From the NCBI GenBank assembly GCA_022432975.1, contig CM039506.1:1070951-1134950 (forward strand): 64,000 nucleotides of DNA, in the 5' to 3' direction. Positions 1-10,201 of this stretch are shown here, in pieces. The DNA comes from Begonia masoniana. Taxonomy: Eukaryota > Streptophyta > Magnoliopsida > Cucurbitales > Begoniaceae. Below the pieces are notes generated by a model. It was given only the letters and a program-made list of their open reading frames with translations, searched no databases and was not told the origin of the DNA. Both the position numbers and the translations under genes were made by a program. Position 1 is the first letter of the stretch. Every line of letters starts with the position of its first letter.

Positions 1-1174
1 AATTCCTTTTCATGACTTTCGAAAACCGTGATGCATGAACAGTTCATATCAGCGGAAAGTAAACAAACAACATACATATTAACCAGACAATACAACATAA
101 CCTAGCTACCCAACCTAAACAACGTAAAACAAGGAACCCTCAAGGATCCTTGATACGACGACGAGGTATGGTGTAGACCTTTCGGTCAAGCAAGTCACGA
201 GAACTTACCTTGAGCGCGCTGGATCTCAAACTTCGTCCACGGGAGTCGTGTCTGAGACAAAACACGATATTTGTCGTTAAAACCAATTTAAACGATTAAA
301 TGTCCAAACTAATAAAGTCCTTAATCTAACAAATCGAAGCTTTTAAACAACGACATAACGCTTGATAAATCTGGAAATCCATATTACGAGTTATTTCCGA
401 AAACCCGAAAATTCTATAATTTATACTTTTTCACAAATTGGTTTATCTTCGTCCAATAACGTCCAATACGTTCGATACATGCTTAATCATGGCTAACCTA
501 TTAATTACGAGCCCTAAATCGCGTTTTTCGTCGAAACCCTAATTGCAACCCTAACCCTAAATCGAACCGAAAACTCGAAATAAACGCTTAGAGGCCGAAG
601 CTACATACCGAGGGTAGCAAGAGGAGAAGAAATGACGAGGAACGGAGGAGAAACGGAGGAGAACGGAGGTCGGAAGTCGAAGGATCGTCGGCGGCCGCGA
701 GGGAGAGAATGCTCTCTGTTCGTGAACGCCAGAGGAGAAAAGAGAGAAAGTGAGGGAGAGAAAGAATTTGTGATGCTTTATAAAATTGATTTTACAAATT
801 ACCGTTTTGCCCTTCTTTGATTTTTATATTGATTTCGTCGTTCGTTTCGTTAATCGTCCAACGATTCGGATTCTCGAAAACTCCATATCTTGCCAATGAT
901 TCCCATTCATTACCAGGGCTCTATTAAGACTGTGCGTTCGCGATTCGGACCTCGTTTCCTATTTTTACGAGAACGTCTTTTACGCTACGAAAAGTGTATT
1001 TACTCAGAATATAGCGTTTGATCTCTGAAAATTCCCGTAAATTCCTTAAAATTCTTATTATTCGTTAGAATCGTAATGACGCTTTCTTTTTGTAAAACGG
1101 ACCTGATTTGACATAGATACAAAAACGCCAATAATAATAATATAATAAAAGGTCCGTACAAACCGGATATTACA
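1..1174 (-). mobile_element. Ty3/gypsy LTR, truncated by window start
   Basis: The right edge reads ...CCGGATATTACA, whose reverse complement begins TGTAATATCCGG, a typical gypsy LTR start, so the LTR lies on the minus strand. Near 167-190 it carries a diverged form of the GGTGTAGGCCCGAAGGCA block found in all the other LTRs here, and at 203-210 a reverse-strand AAG/GTAAGT donor-like site. It sits inside the plus-strand LTR that continues at 1175. The left end and its target-site duplication are outside the window. The short reading frame at 632-820 is purine-rich, shows no family and is not called as a gene. Confidence 0.7.
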
Positions 1175-3123
1175 AAAACCGAGGGCTATAATTGGGGAAT
1201 TTGGGTTTGTGTGTGTAGCTCGGGATTTTGGGTTCGTTTATGCTAATTGGGTGTGTGAGGGATTGATTAATAAGGAATTGGGTGGAATTTGATGGAAAAT
1301 CAGAAATGGTGAAATTTCCGGTTAAGGGGCAGTTCGGGTTTTCTGTTAATTGACCTAGCTAGGGTTATTTGTATTGACCTAGCTAGGGTTAATTGACCTA
1401 GCTAGGGTTATTTGTTATAGGTTATTAGAGGAGTACGTGGCCGCTGGAATCGTTCGATTCCGATAACCGACGTGAAAGTTATGCACGTTTGAAGTTTCGG
1501 GTCGGTTTTTACCGAACCCAAATTAGTGGCCCGTTTAGTTAGATTTTCATTGGATTAAGCTAGAAATAGTAGTTTGAGAGTTAATTGGTGAAAGTAGACT
1601 TGATTTTAATGAAGTTTGAATTATTGTCGTAGGTCGAGCTGTAGATGGACAGGTAACAGAATATCCTCAGCGAGCTAGGATGCCAGGTAAGTAGTGGATG
1701 TTATTCTTTTGCCTTCGGGCCTACACCAGAGAACGGTAGGGTTTCTTTGTTATTGCATTGCTTCGTGTTATGTTGAATTAATTATGTTACTTCGGGATTG
1801 CGTAGAGTTGCTTGTCTGGTTGGTTGATTGGTCTTGAGTTGCATTGTTTGGCCGTGTGGTGTTATGTGGTCGTGTTGTTGCGTTGAGTCGTCGTATTGTG
1901 TTGTATTGCATATCTTGGTTGACACATGCATCATTGTTTTCTAACTGACGAAATCACGTGTTTTGCACTGTTGAGTGGTGAGGATGACGTAATGAAAGAT
2001 AAGAATGGATTGCAACTTGGTCTCGAGTAGAATAGCTTCGTCGGGCAAGTGGCTCGTTGAGCACCCCGCGAGGGATTCTATTCGAGATGCCCTGTTAATG
2101 TACGTAATGTGTCGTGAGTATGAATTCCTCGACCTGTTCGTGCTTGAAGTGCACAATGAGGCATTCGACGATCGACGAAGGGAAGATTCGGTTGGCCGTC
2201 CTGGACTGTGTTGGGACGTGTGCCTCCGGTCTTGCCCAGGGGAGATTCGGTTGGCCGTCCCGGACTGTGTTAGGACGTGTGCCTCCGGTCTTGCCCGTGG
2301 ATCAAGGCGTGGCCGTCCTGGACTGTGTGGGGGCATGTGCCTACTTGATTCACCTGGAAGTGAAAGATAAATGCAACCGAAATGAAAAGAAAACAACAGA
2401 GTGTGTAGAAACTGCATATGATAGGATTGCGTTGCATTGTGGTGTTGTGTTGCATTGTTGGGTCGTGTTGTTAGTGATGTTTTGCGTTGTTAGGGTTGTG
2501 TGAGGGTTGTGTATGCCATGTGCTTGTTTATATTTGCTATTCCTTACTTGCTAAGCGTAAGCTTACGTGTGTGTGTGTGTGTTCTGTGGTGTAGGTGATG
2601 ACAGGAGTACAGGTTAAAGCTTCGTGGAAAGCTAAGATTGGGACGCAGTCGTTGATGTACGCGGTATGCCGGTGCAGGCAGTTGTCGGGGCGACTCCACC
2701 ATGGTCTTCGGAGATGTGGACTTTGTATTTTGATAGCATATTGTAGATGTCTGTTGTTGTATATAGTTAAGTTAAGGGTGATATGTCGCCCTATATTGTG
2801 GTCTTTCTTCAATTAGGAATTGTTAATATTTTAGTTTAACTCCTTTCTGCTATTTGGAGATTTCTCATGCCGTATGCTGGATAGTTGGTTGGTTAGGAGT
2901 ATTCTGAAACTGTTTGGGGATTGATTTATTGCAGGTACTTAGCATTTTTGGAGGCGCCATTTTCAGGCGTTACTTTGCCGAAATTTTTGGGAAGGACGCC
3001 ATGGTGCTTAGCGGTTAGGAGTAAGGGTAATTAGCGAGTCTAGGCCTAGTTTAAATTATGTTTCAACGTGGGTTTGGTTAGCAAAGTAGCGCACCGAGCC
3101 AGGGTGGATTCGGGGCCGTTACA
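1175..3123 (+). mobile_element. Ty3/gypsy LTR, 3' portion (solo or truncated)
   Basis: The end reads ...GCGCACCGAGCC...CCGTTACA, the same terminal block as the element 1 and element 2 LTRs but on the plus strand. It has the shared block CCTTCGGGCCTACACCA near 1712, preceded by a CAG/GTAAGTAG donor-like site at 1687, and TTCTGTGGTGTAG/GTGA near 2582-2598. Duplicated GGTTGGCCGTCC units occupy 2190-2330. After 3123 the sequence continues CTTACGC, which matches the uninterrupted locus at about 20853 and 24610, so the LTR was inserted into that site. Overlapping short reading frames at 1941-2816 are LTR shadows. Confidence 0.75.
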
Positions 3124-3399
3124 CTTACGCAAAACGTCCTCCTTGGATTGAAAATTGCTAAATCCTCGAGAAGAATAAGACAAAAGGAGTTCTACAGCCC
3201 TACTGGAGAAAGCCCAAGAACTGTAGTGGTGGATTACGGTCATATGAGTCAGTTTAGAGTAGATTGTATTTTTTTCATTTAAATTTGAATGTTAAAAATG
3301 ACATTGGATGTTTTGAGAAAAATTGGTTTTAAATCGTGCATATTTACTATAATGCATTAGATTTATCTATTTGTACAGAATGATTTTAAACCGTGTATT

Positions 3400-5065
3400 T
3401 AAATAATGCAGATTTTCTTTGAAATTGCATTATATTGATTTAATCATTGAATTCAGTTTTAAACCGTGGTTGATGAATTTTAAACGGTTCGAATTACGAA
3501 CCTACATGCATCTTTATATAAATGACATATATTTCAAATCAAAACATAATTTATTTAAGTTGATTTCAAAATAATTAATGATAGGTGGAGAATGATGTAT
3601 AATCCTGGATAGTGTGGCCAGATTTTCTTGAAATTGTATTATATAGATTTAATCATTGAAATGAGTTTTAAACCGTGGCTGATGGATTTTAAACTGTTCA
3701 AATTACGAACCTACATACATTTTTATATAAATGACATAGATTTCAAATCAAAACATAATTGATTTAAGTTGATTTCAAAATAATCAATGATAGGTGGAGG
3801 ATGATGTATGGGTCTGGATAGTGTGGCCAGATTTTCTTGAAATTGATAATCATTGAAATGAGTTTTAAACCGTGGTTGATGGATTTTAAATGATTCGAAT
3901 TACGAACCTGCATGCATTTTTATATAAATGGTATGGAGTTCAAATCAAAACATAATTTATTTAAGTTGATTTCAAAATAATGAATGATAGGTGGAGGATA
4001 ATGTATGGGCCTGGATACTGTGGCCAGATTTTCTTGAAATTGCATTATATTGATTTAATCATTGAAATGAGTTTTAAATCGTGGTCGATGGATTTTAAAC
4101 TATTCGAATTACGAACCTACATGTATTTTTATATACATGACATGGATTTCAAATCAAAACATAATTGATTTAAATTGATTTCAAAATAATCAATGATAGG
4201 TAGAGGATGATATATGGACTTGGATAGTGTGGCCAGATTTTCTTGAAATTGCATTATATTGATTTAATCATTGAAATGAGTTTTAAACGGTGGTTGATGG
4301 ATTTTAAATAGTTCGAATTACGAACCTGTATGCATTTTCATATAAATGACATAAATTTCAAATCAAAACATAATTGATTTAAGTTGATTTTAAAATAATT
4401 AATGATAGGTGGAGGATGGTGTATGAGCCTAGATAGTGTAGCCAAATTTTCTTGAAATTGCATTATATTGATTTAATCATTGAAATGAGTTTTAAACTGT
4501 GGTTGATGGATTTTAAATGGTTCGAATTACGAACCTGTATGCATTTTCATATAAATGACATAAATTTCAAATCAAAACATAATTGATTTAAGTTGATTTT
4601 AAAATAATTAATGATAGGTGGAGGATGGTGTATGAGCCTAGATAGTGTAGCCAAATTTTCTTGAAATTGCATTATATTGATTTAATCATTGAAATGGATT
4701 TTAAACCATGGTTGATGGATTTTAAATGGTTTGAATTACGAATCTGCATGCATTTTTATATAAATGGCATGAATTTCGAATCAAAACACAATTGATTTAA
4801 GTTGATTTCAAAATAATCAATGATAGGTGGAGGATGATGTATGGGCCTGGATAGTGTGACCAGATTTTCTTGAAATTACATTATATTGATTTAATCATTG
4901 AAATGAGTTTTAAACCGTGGTTGATGAATTTTTAATGGTTTGAATTACGAACTTGCATGTATTTTTATATAAATGACATGGTTTTCAAATCAAAACATAA
5001 TTGATTTAAGTTGATTTCAAAATAATCAATGATAGGTGGAGGATAGTGTATGAGCCTGAATAGTG
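3400..5065 (+). repeat. Tandem array of ~209-bp repeats, 8 units
   Basis: The landmark ATTTTCTTGAAATT recurs near 3412, 3621, 3830, 4028, 4237, 4446, 4656 and 4864, giving a period of about 209 bp, with one shorter unit that lacks part of the ATTATATTGATTT segment. Each unit contains TTTTAAACCGTGG-like and AATAATCAATGATAGGTGGAGG motifs. Units are AT-rich and diverged. Short open frames in the array are not genes. The same family forms a 14-unit array in block C. Confidence 0.9.
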
Positions 5066-6058
5066 TGGATAGAGTTTTGACTAGCTATTCTAGTTGCTAG
5101 ATTTATTTGCTAGACCAATGACAAATTAGGTGGAATATCTCTATTTTTCAAATAGCGTAGAACATTCACCGAGACGGAAAAAAACAAAACAAAACAAGGT
5201 AAAGTATCCAATGAGGCATAGGTGACAGATCATAACAGTTGATGGTATTTGGGTTTGGATAGTCACAAGTAATGACTTATATGTATTTTATATTTTATTC
5301 ACTTCTGATAGAATACTCTGTGATATGTAATGATGATGTAGAATGATGATACCATGAAAATTGTTTCAATGTATGAAATGATTTTTAATGGAAATGTATA
5401 TTGTTTATGGAGTGAGAGTTGTGGTTGATTGTCTGTTTTCTTATTAGTTTTTCCTTCTCGTTTTTCCTTCTGTAGTTTTCTCTTTCATCTTTCTTTCTGT
5501 AAACGTCTTTGTGAGACTATATTCGAGTATCTTCCACCTTATTAGCATTCTCACAACATCTCATAACATACTGCCGCAAGAAGGAAAGTTTTAGCGTGAA
5601 GAAATTTAGTCTCTCTTTCTTCTTCGTCGCTGGAGACGGAGACTTCTTTTTCTTCTGGGTAACCCTTTCTTGTAATCTCCTTCCTCTTCTTCTTCTTCTT
5701 CTCTGCCACTGTTCTCGTCTCTCTTATTCACTCTCTTCTGTAACCCTTTTCTGCATTCCCCTCTCTATTTTCTTCTTTCCTTCCCTCAACTCTACGTCTC
5801 TGTTCTCTTTCCTTTATTTTTCTATTTTTCTCGTAGGTGTAATCCTTCTCTTGTATTTTGCTGTGGATTAATAATAGAAAGGATTTATGCTGGGTATTTG
5901 TGTTGTGTTGATATTTGTTACGGGTTATAGAAAACCATAATAGCCTCTGGGAATTCATGTGTGGATTTTCTCTTCTGGTTACTGTCTAAGGATTGACAAG
6001 AATTGCGTGCGAGGGGAACCCGTTTCCCACAAATTCTTGACAATATTTGCTTAAGACT
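5066..6058 (+). promoter_or_regulatory. PIG-B upstream region and 5' leader, copy A
   Basis: This stretch lies between the repeat array and the PIG-B start codon. It repeats at 27816-28821 and, in part, at 41930-42398, 44735-45361 and 45965-46249. The last 500 bases look like a plant leader: CTT/TTC-rich tracts near 5680-5700, a possible 5'-UTR intron donor near 5660 (TCTGGGTAACC), and a conserved stretch before the ATG. No TATA box could be assigned with confidence. The 91- and 76-residue open frames here are low-complexity shadows. Confidence 0.5.
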
Positions 6059-6539
6059 ATGAAGAAGAGATTGGGCAATTCAACTGCAGCTTCGAAATCA
6101 GACAATGTCCAGTACCCACCTAAGTTTTCCGGATCGAAGCAAGTAAAATTGTCAAAATCTTATGTTTTTTCTATGCTACACAGAGTTTTTGCTTTCTCCT
6201 TGATTTTCCGCATCACGAATGCTTTGATGCTGCAGACCTATTTCAATCCGGATGAACATTGGCAAGCCCTTGAAGTCGCCCACTACATCATATTTGGGTG
6301 AATGCTTCATGAATTCAAAATGTTGCCTTTATTGGATCTCTATGTTTGCTTTCATACCAGTTGAAACACTTTTAGGTGATTTTGTTAAAGGCTATTTTGT
6401 TTTGATTCATGAAAACGGCAGGTATGGCCATTTGACATGGGAGTGGAAGAAGGGGATCCGTAGCTACTTACACCCTCTCTTGTTTGCTTTGCTTTACAAA
6501 GTTCTAGCCTTACTTGGCCTTGATAATCCATGGTTTATG
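6059..6539 (+). pseudogene. PIGB: GPI mannosyltransferase 3 (PIG-B/APTG1-like), exons 1-2, copy A
   Basis: Exon 1 (6059-6297) starts MKKRLGNSTAASKSD and runs to [20 protein letters not shown]. Exon 2 (6422-6539) encodes [18 protein letters not shown] and ends [12 protein letters not shown] donors and AG acceptors fit at 6298, 6420-6421 and 6540. NPDEHWQ followed by YG.LTWEW is the signature of GT22-family ER mannosyltransferases of the PIG-B/Gpi10 type, which add the third mannose to GPI precursors. The PDEHW aspartate and glutamate fall in the luminal loop after the first membrane segment. Only about 119 of the roughly 500 residues expected are present: intron 2 breaks into foreign LTR DNA near 6612. 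Both exons are open, so this is a truncated copy. A frame from 6047 would need a TTG start; the ATG at 6059 is shared by all copies. Confidence 0.85.
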
Positions 6540-6612
6540 GTAATTCTTTCAATTTTTTATTATTTACACCCGCATAAACTATGTCAAGAGACTGATATGA
6601 TTTTTTGAATTT

Positions 6613-8420
6613 AAAATGAAGTTCTGACCCGAGAGAGTGAAATTTTTAAAATGAAGTTCATGTTAGTATAGTTTCTGTTGGGATTTTAAAATGATGTATA
6701 GGTTTAATGTTGATGTTTTAAAACTCCTGTTTGGTGAATTCTTGAAGTGTATGTCAAGTTCTGTACGGCTTCTGAGATTTTAAAACGGTGTATAGACTCT
6801 GTGTTGATGCTTTTAAAACCTCTGTTTGACAGTTGATTGTATATTTTGAAATATTCTGGAACTGTTTAGAATCTTTTCCTTTTAGGTTGTGCATGGATTG
6901 TCTCGAGTTTTAGTGCTATCTATACAGTTTGTTTTCTTGAATCTCTGTCATGTTGTCAAGTATGTTTTAAAACTTCGTTTTGAATCGGGTTTTGGGGGTT
7001 TCAAGTTTTTATGCCTTCTGTTTTCATGCCTTCTATTTTTATGTCTTTCTGTTAAATGTCGTCCATTCTGTTCTTTAAAGTTATCGTCCAAAATTGTGGG
7101 CGATAACGTCGTCCAAGTACAATTGTCCACAGTACTCGTTCGACGAGTAATTGTTTAAAGTATTCGGCTAAGTGTTAGTCGTCCAAAGTTGTGGGCGATA
7201 ACGTCATCCATTTCTGTCGTCCACGGCTTCTGTCATCAGTTTCTGTCGTCCACAGCCTCTGTTGTCTTCTGTCGTCCACGACTTCTGTCGTCCACGACCA
7301 GTGTCGTCACGACTCGTCCACGGCTTCTGTCATCAGTTTCTGTCGTCCACGGCTTCTGTCATCAGTTTCTGTCGTCCACGGCTTCTGTCATCAGTTTCTG
7401 TCGTCCACGACTTCTGTCGTCCACGGCTTCTGTCATCAGTTTCTGTCGTCCACGGCTTCTGTCATCAGTTTCTGTCGTCCACGGCTTCTGTTGTCCACAG
7501 ATTTTGCCTTTTATTTCAAATGTCCACGGCTTCTGTTGTCCACAGATTTTGCCTTTTATTTCAAATGTCCACGGCTTCTGTCATCAGTTTCTGTCGTCCA
7601 CGGCTTCTGTCATCAGTTTCTGTCGTCCACGGCTTCTGTCATCAGTTTCTGTCGTCCACGGCTTCTGTCATCAGTTTCTGTCGTCCACGGCTTCTGTCAT
7701 CAGTTTCTGTCGTCCACGGCTTCTGTCATCAGTTTCTGTCGTCCACAGCCTCTGTTGTCTTCTGTCGTCCACGACTTCTGTCGTCCACGACTTCTGTCGT
7801 CCATGACTTCTGTCGTCCACGGCTTCTGTCATCAGTTTCTGTCGTCCACAGATTCTGCCCTTTTATTTCAAACGTCCACGGCTTCTGTTGTCCACAGATT
7901 TTGCCTTTTATTTCAAATGTCCACGGCTTCTGTTGTCCACAGATTTTGCCTTTTATTTCAAACGTCCACGGCTTCTGTCATCCGCAGTAAGTCTTCCACG
8001 GCATGACTTCCAGTTTCTGTTTCCTATTTTATTAAGTCTTCCCACTGCATGTCTGTCGTCCATTCTGCCTTCCAGTTTCAGTAGTCCATTTTTGTTTCAT
8101 GATTTTCTGTTTCACGTCTCACGTCTTCAGATTTAAGAGTTTTAAAAAGTCGAAGTCAAGTCCTAGTGAAAATCTCGGGAACTGTTTTCATTGCTCCCTT
8201 CCTTCTGTCTTCCTATTTTCTTCTGTCATTTGTTTATGTAGTCCGATTTTAATTGTCATCCACTTTAAATATGTCTTCCAGTTTTCAACACCAGAGAAAG
8301 TTTCCTCTCTGTAAGCTCTGTGTAAAGTTTTAAAGGTTCACTGTTAAAAAAAAAGTACCACGTTTTAAAATGTCCGTAGTGATGACTCGCCAACCCGATC
8401 GGGTTGGCGGGGGTTGTCAC
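6613..8420 (+). mobile_element. LTR-like fragment ending in GGGTTGTCACA
   Basis: Sequence unrelated to PIG-B intron 2 begins near 6613. It has repeated TTTTAAAAC and AAAATGAAGTTC words, then the 29-bp minisatellite, then a tail with a 22-bp perfect palindrome (8388-8409) just before GGGGTTGTCACA, which looks like a gypsy LTR 3' terminus. No matching 5' end was found, so the fragment is truncated. The assignment as LTR is inferred from the terminus only. Confidence 0.5.
7189..7990 (+). repeat. Minisatellite, 29-bp unit
   Basis: The unit built on GTCGTCCACGGCTTCTG with TCATCAGTTTCT repeats many times with a 29-bp period. It alternates with a variant of about 32 bp containing CCACAGATTTTGCCTTTT. 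Because 29 is not a multiple of three and the unit has no stop in any plus frame, three overlapping long frames (205, 271 and 242 codons) stay open. These are repeat artefacts, not proteins. Confidence 0.93.
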
Positions 8421-8800
8421 ATATTTATCTGAATATTTTCTTTTAAGAATTGTTCTTAAATTCATTTATAAAACTTTGGACACATTTTTTATTTGTTTTA
8501 TTAATTTTATAAAACTAAAATAGAGATAATAACAATTGAATAGTTATTATCAATGTCCAAATTTTGGGTAGAGATATTACTTTAATTGATCATTATACTT
8601 TGGCTATAATAGATGAAAGTATTTGAAAATGGTTAAAATCATTTTAACCCTCAAAGATTGGGGTTGTATTAAAAAAAACCTTCAAAGTATATTTATGCTA
8701 AAAATAAACCTTAAACTATCAAAAACATATCAAAAAAACCTCTAGCTTTTAGCCGATGACCTTTCGTTTTAAAATTTACACAGAGAACAGTTAGCCAGTT
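8421..8800. other. AT-rich spacer, no feature recognised
   Basis: AT-rich DNA lies between the LTR-like terminus and the primer binding site at 8801. If the gag remnant downstream had its own 5' LTR, it should end here, but no clear LTR start or end was identified. Confidence 0.4.
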
Positions 8801-8812
8801 TGGTATCAGAGC
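8801..8812 (+). other. Primer binding site (initiator Met tRNA)
   Basis: TGGTATCAGAGC is complementary to the 3' end of plant initiator methionine tRNA, the usual primer of plant LTR retrotransposons. It lies about 70 bases upstream of the gag remnant on the same strand. Confidence 0.8.
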
Positions 8813-8878
8813 TATATATCATAGTTCTAACTAGTTGAGAGGGTTAGTAACTATGTTTAGAATGTCTCTTGTATTGCA

Positions 8879-9320
8879 TTGGTGGTGAACATTTACCTAA
8901 TTAAGAAGAAGTTCGAAATAATGGGAGTTTCGAAAGAGTTCAAAGTCAAGTTCGCCGTATGTCAACTAGATGATAAGGCGGATGAGTGGTGGGATAAGAC
9001 TAAGGTATCCCTAGGTGGCCAATGTGACTGTGAGCGATTCGATGATGTTTTCTTGAAGAGATTCTTTCCAAATATGTTAGGCAAGCCAAAGCCAAAGAGT
9101 TCTTGGAATTGACCCAAAAGATGAGTGTTTTGGATTATCAAACCAAAGTTGAGAAATTGTTAAGATTTGAGCAATGTCTTAGATGAGGTATTTCTAGCAT
9201 ACTTGTAGCTTTGAAACTCGAGTCATATTCGGATATGGTTGAAAGAGCTCTGCTAGCACTTGGGGCGAGTGAAGATGAATGTGAATTAGAAAGAGAGATT
9301 AGAGAAGAGTAAGATCATCC
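8879..9320 (+). pseudogene. Ty3/gypsy gag remnant
   Basis: The translation contains VCQLDDKADEWWDKTK and, further on, FDDVFLKRFFPN, which matches the retrotransposon Gag domain (L.G.A..WW...... F...F...F). The frame then breaks near 9085-9115. A second gag segment follows in shifted frames (LELTQKMSVLDYQTKVEKL, then a stop near 9183). Protease, reverse transcriptase and integrase are all missing: gag residues run almost directly into the polypurine tract at 9363-9378. This is an internally deleted, dead element. Confidence 0.75.
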
Positions 9321-9362
9321 TTTTGGAAAAATGGGTTAGAAATAAAATTCGGAAGGAAATTT

Positions 9363-9378
9363 TCTTAAGGGGGGAAAA
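9363..9378 (+). other. Polypurine tract
   Basis: TCTTAAGGGGGGAAAA directly precedes TGTAATGGTTTG, the expected start of a 3' LTR. The preceding bases read NFLKGGK in one frame, similar to the C-terminal tail often seen at this junction in plant gypsy elements. Confidence 0.7.
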
Positions 9379-10201
9379 TGTAATGGTTTGAAATTTTAAG
9401 GATAAAAATTAATACGATTTCAAATTTTTATAAATTAAAAAAATTAGATTAAAACTAATCTAAATAGGATAAGATTAAAAACTAATCTAATTTGGATTAA
9501 ATTAAAATTAATGAGGGTTAAGAATTAATTAAATTTGGTTTTATGGTAATTAACCAAGAAATTAAGGGGCAAAATGGTAAAGTTTAAAGGATAAAATTGG
9601 TTTTTATGTAAATTAACCTTAATGCACTATTTGAAAAGGTGAAAGGTGGCCTGTTCTGGGGATTTCACGTAAAAAGAAAGAAAAAGCGGAGGAGAGAGGG
9701 AGGAAAATACAGAGAAAGAGAGAGAGCCGAGGGTGAGGAGAAACCCGCAGGGAAAAGAAGGAGAAAAAGAAAAGAAAAAGTGAGATTCGTCGATCCGTCC
9801 TTTAGGGAAAGTTGTTCAGCTCAGTGAGAGGAACATTTTGGTGAAAAAATCGATAGATTTAGTGGAGATTTCGAGAAAAAATGGAGGAACCGACATATGG
9901 TAAATGTCTCTAACGATTATAATAGTTAGATTAGACTTTCTTGCATTGATAGGTGGAGATAATTTTAATTACTGTCTTGGATCTGGATAGGATATATTTG
10001 ATTGAGATTGGATATGTTGAAGTGAAGATTTGATATCGTTTTTATGAAAAGCGAATAATGAATTGTGAAAATTATTTATTTCCAGTTTTATTGAAACGCT
10101 AAAATGAATAATTTCAAAACCGATTGTTTATATTGAATTATTAAGTTTGTTTAAATTCAATTTTTATTGAATGGTTTAATTTTAGTTTTGTGAAGTAATT
10201 G
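9379..10201 (+). mobile_element. 5' part of a gypsy 3' LTR, interrupted by element 1
   Basis: The LTR starts TGTAATGGTTTGAAATTT after the polypurine tract. It is cut by element 1 at 10202 and resumes after the duplicated AATTG at 20518. Its 3' end was not found; the continuation runs into the sequence that heads blocks A, B and C. The 9639-9827 frame is a purine-rich shadow. Confidence 0.65.

Larger units (their letters stand above)
3124..6612 (+). repeat. Duplication block A (repeat array plus PIG-B 5' end)
   Basis: This stretch is collinear with 24610-29026 (block C), and its start with 20855-21189 (partial block B). It holds, in order, a unique lead-in, an array of about 209-bp repeats, the PIG-B upstream region and PIG-B exons 1-2. 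Similarity to copy D (44088-45964) runs through exon 2 into intron 2 and ends near 6612, where LTR-like DNA begins. Confidence 0.85.

Noticed and set aside
540..566. AACCCTAACCCTAAA, telomere-like motif
   Set aside because: Only two imperfect units inside an LTR; too short for an interstitial telomere array.
7189..8006. Three overlapping 205-271 codon frames rich in Ser, Cys, His and Phe
   Set aside because: They follow from a 29-bp repeat without stops in any frame, not from a gene.
8801..8812. TGGTATCAGAGC as a tRNA gene fragment
   Set aside because: It is the complement of a tRNA 3' end and sits at the right place for a retrotransposon primer site; no tRNA cloverleaf surrounds it. The same holds for 17677, 36547 and 48838-48849.
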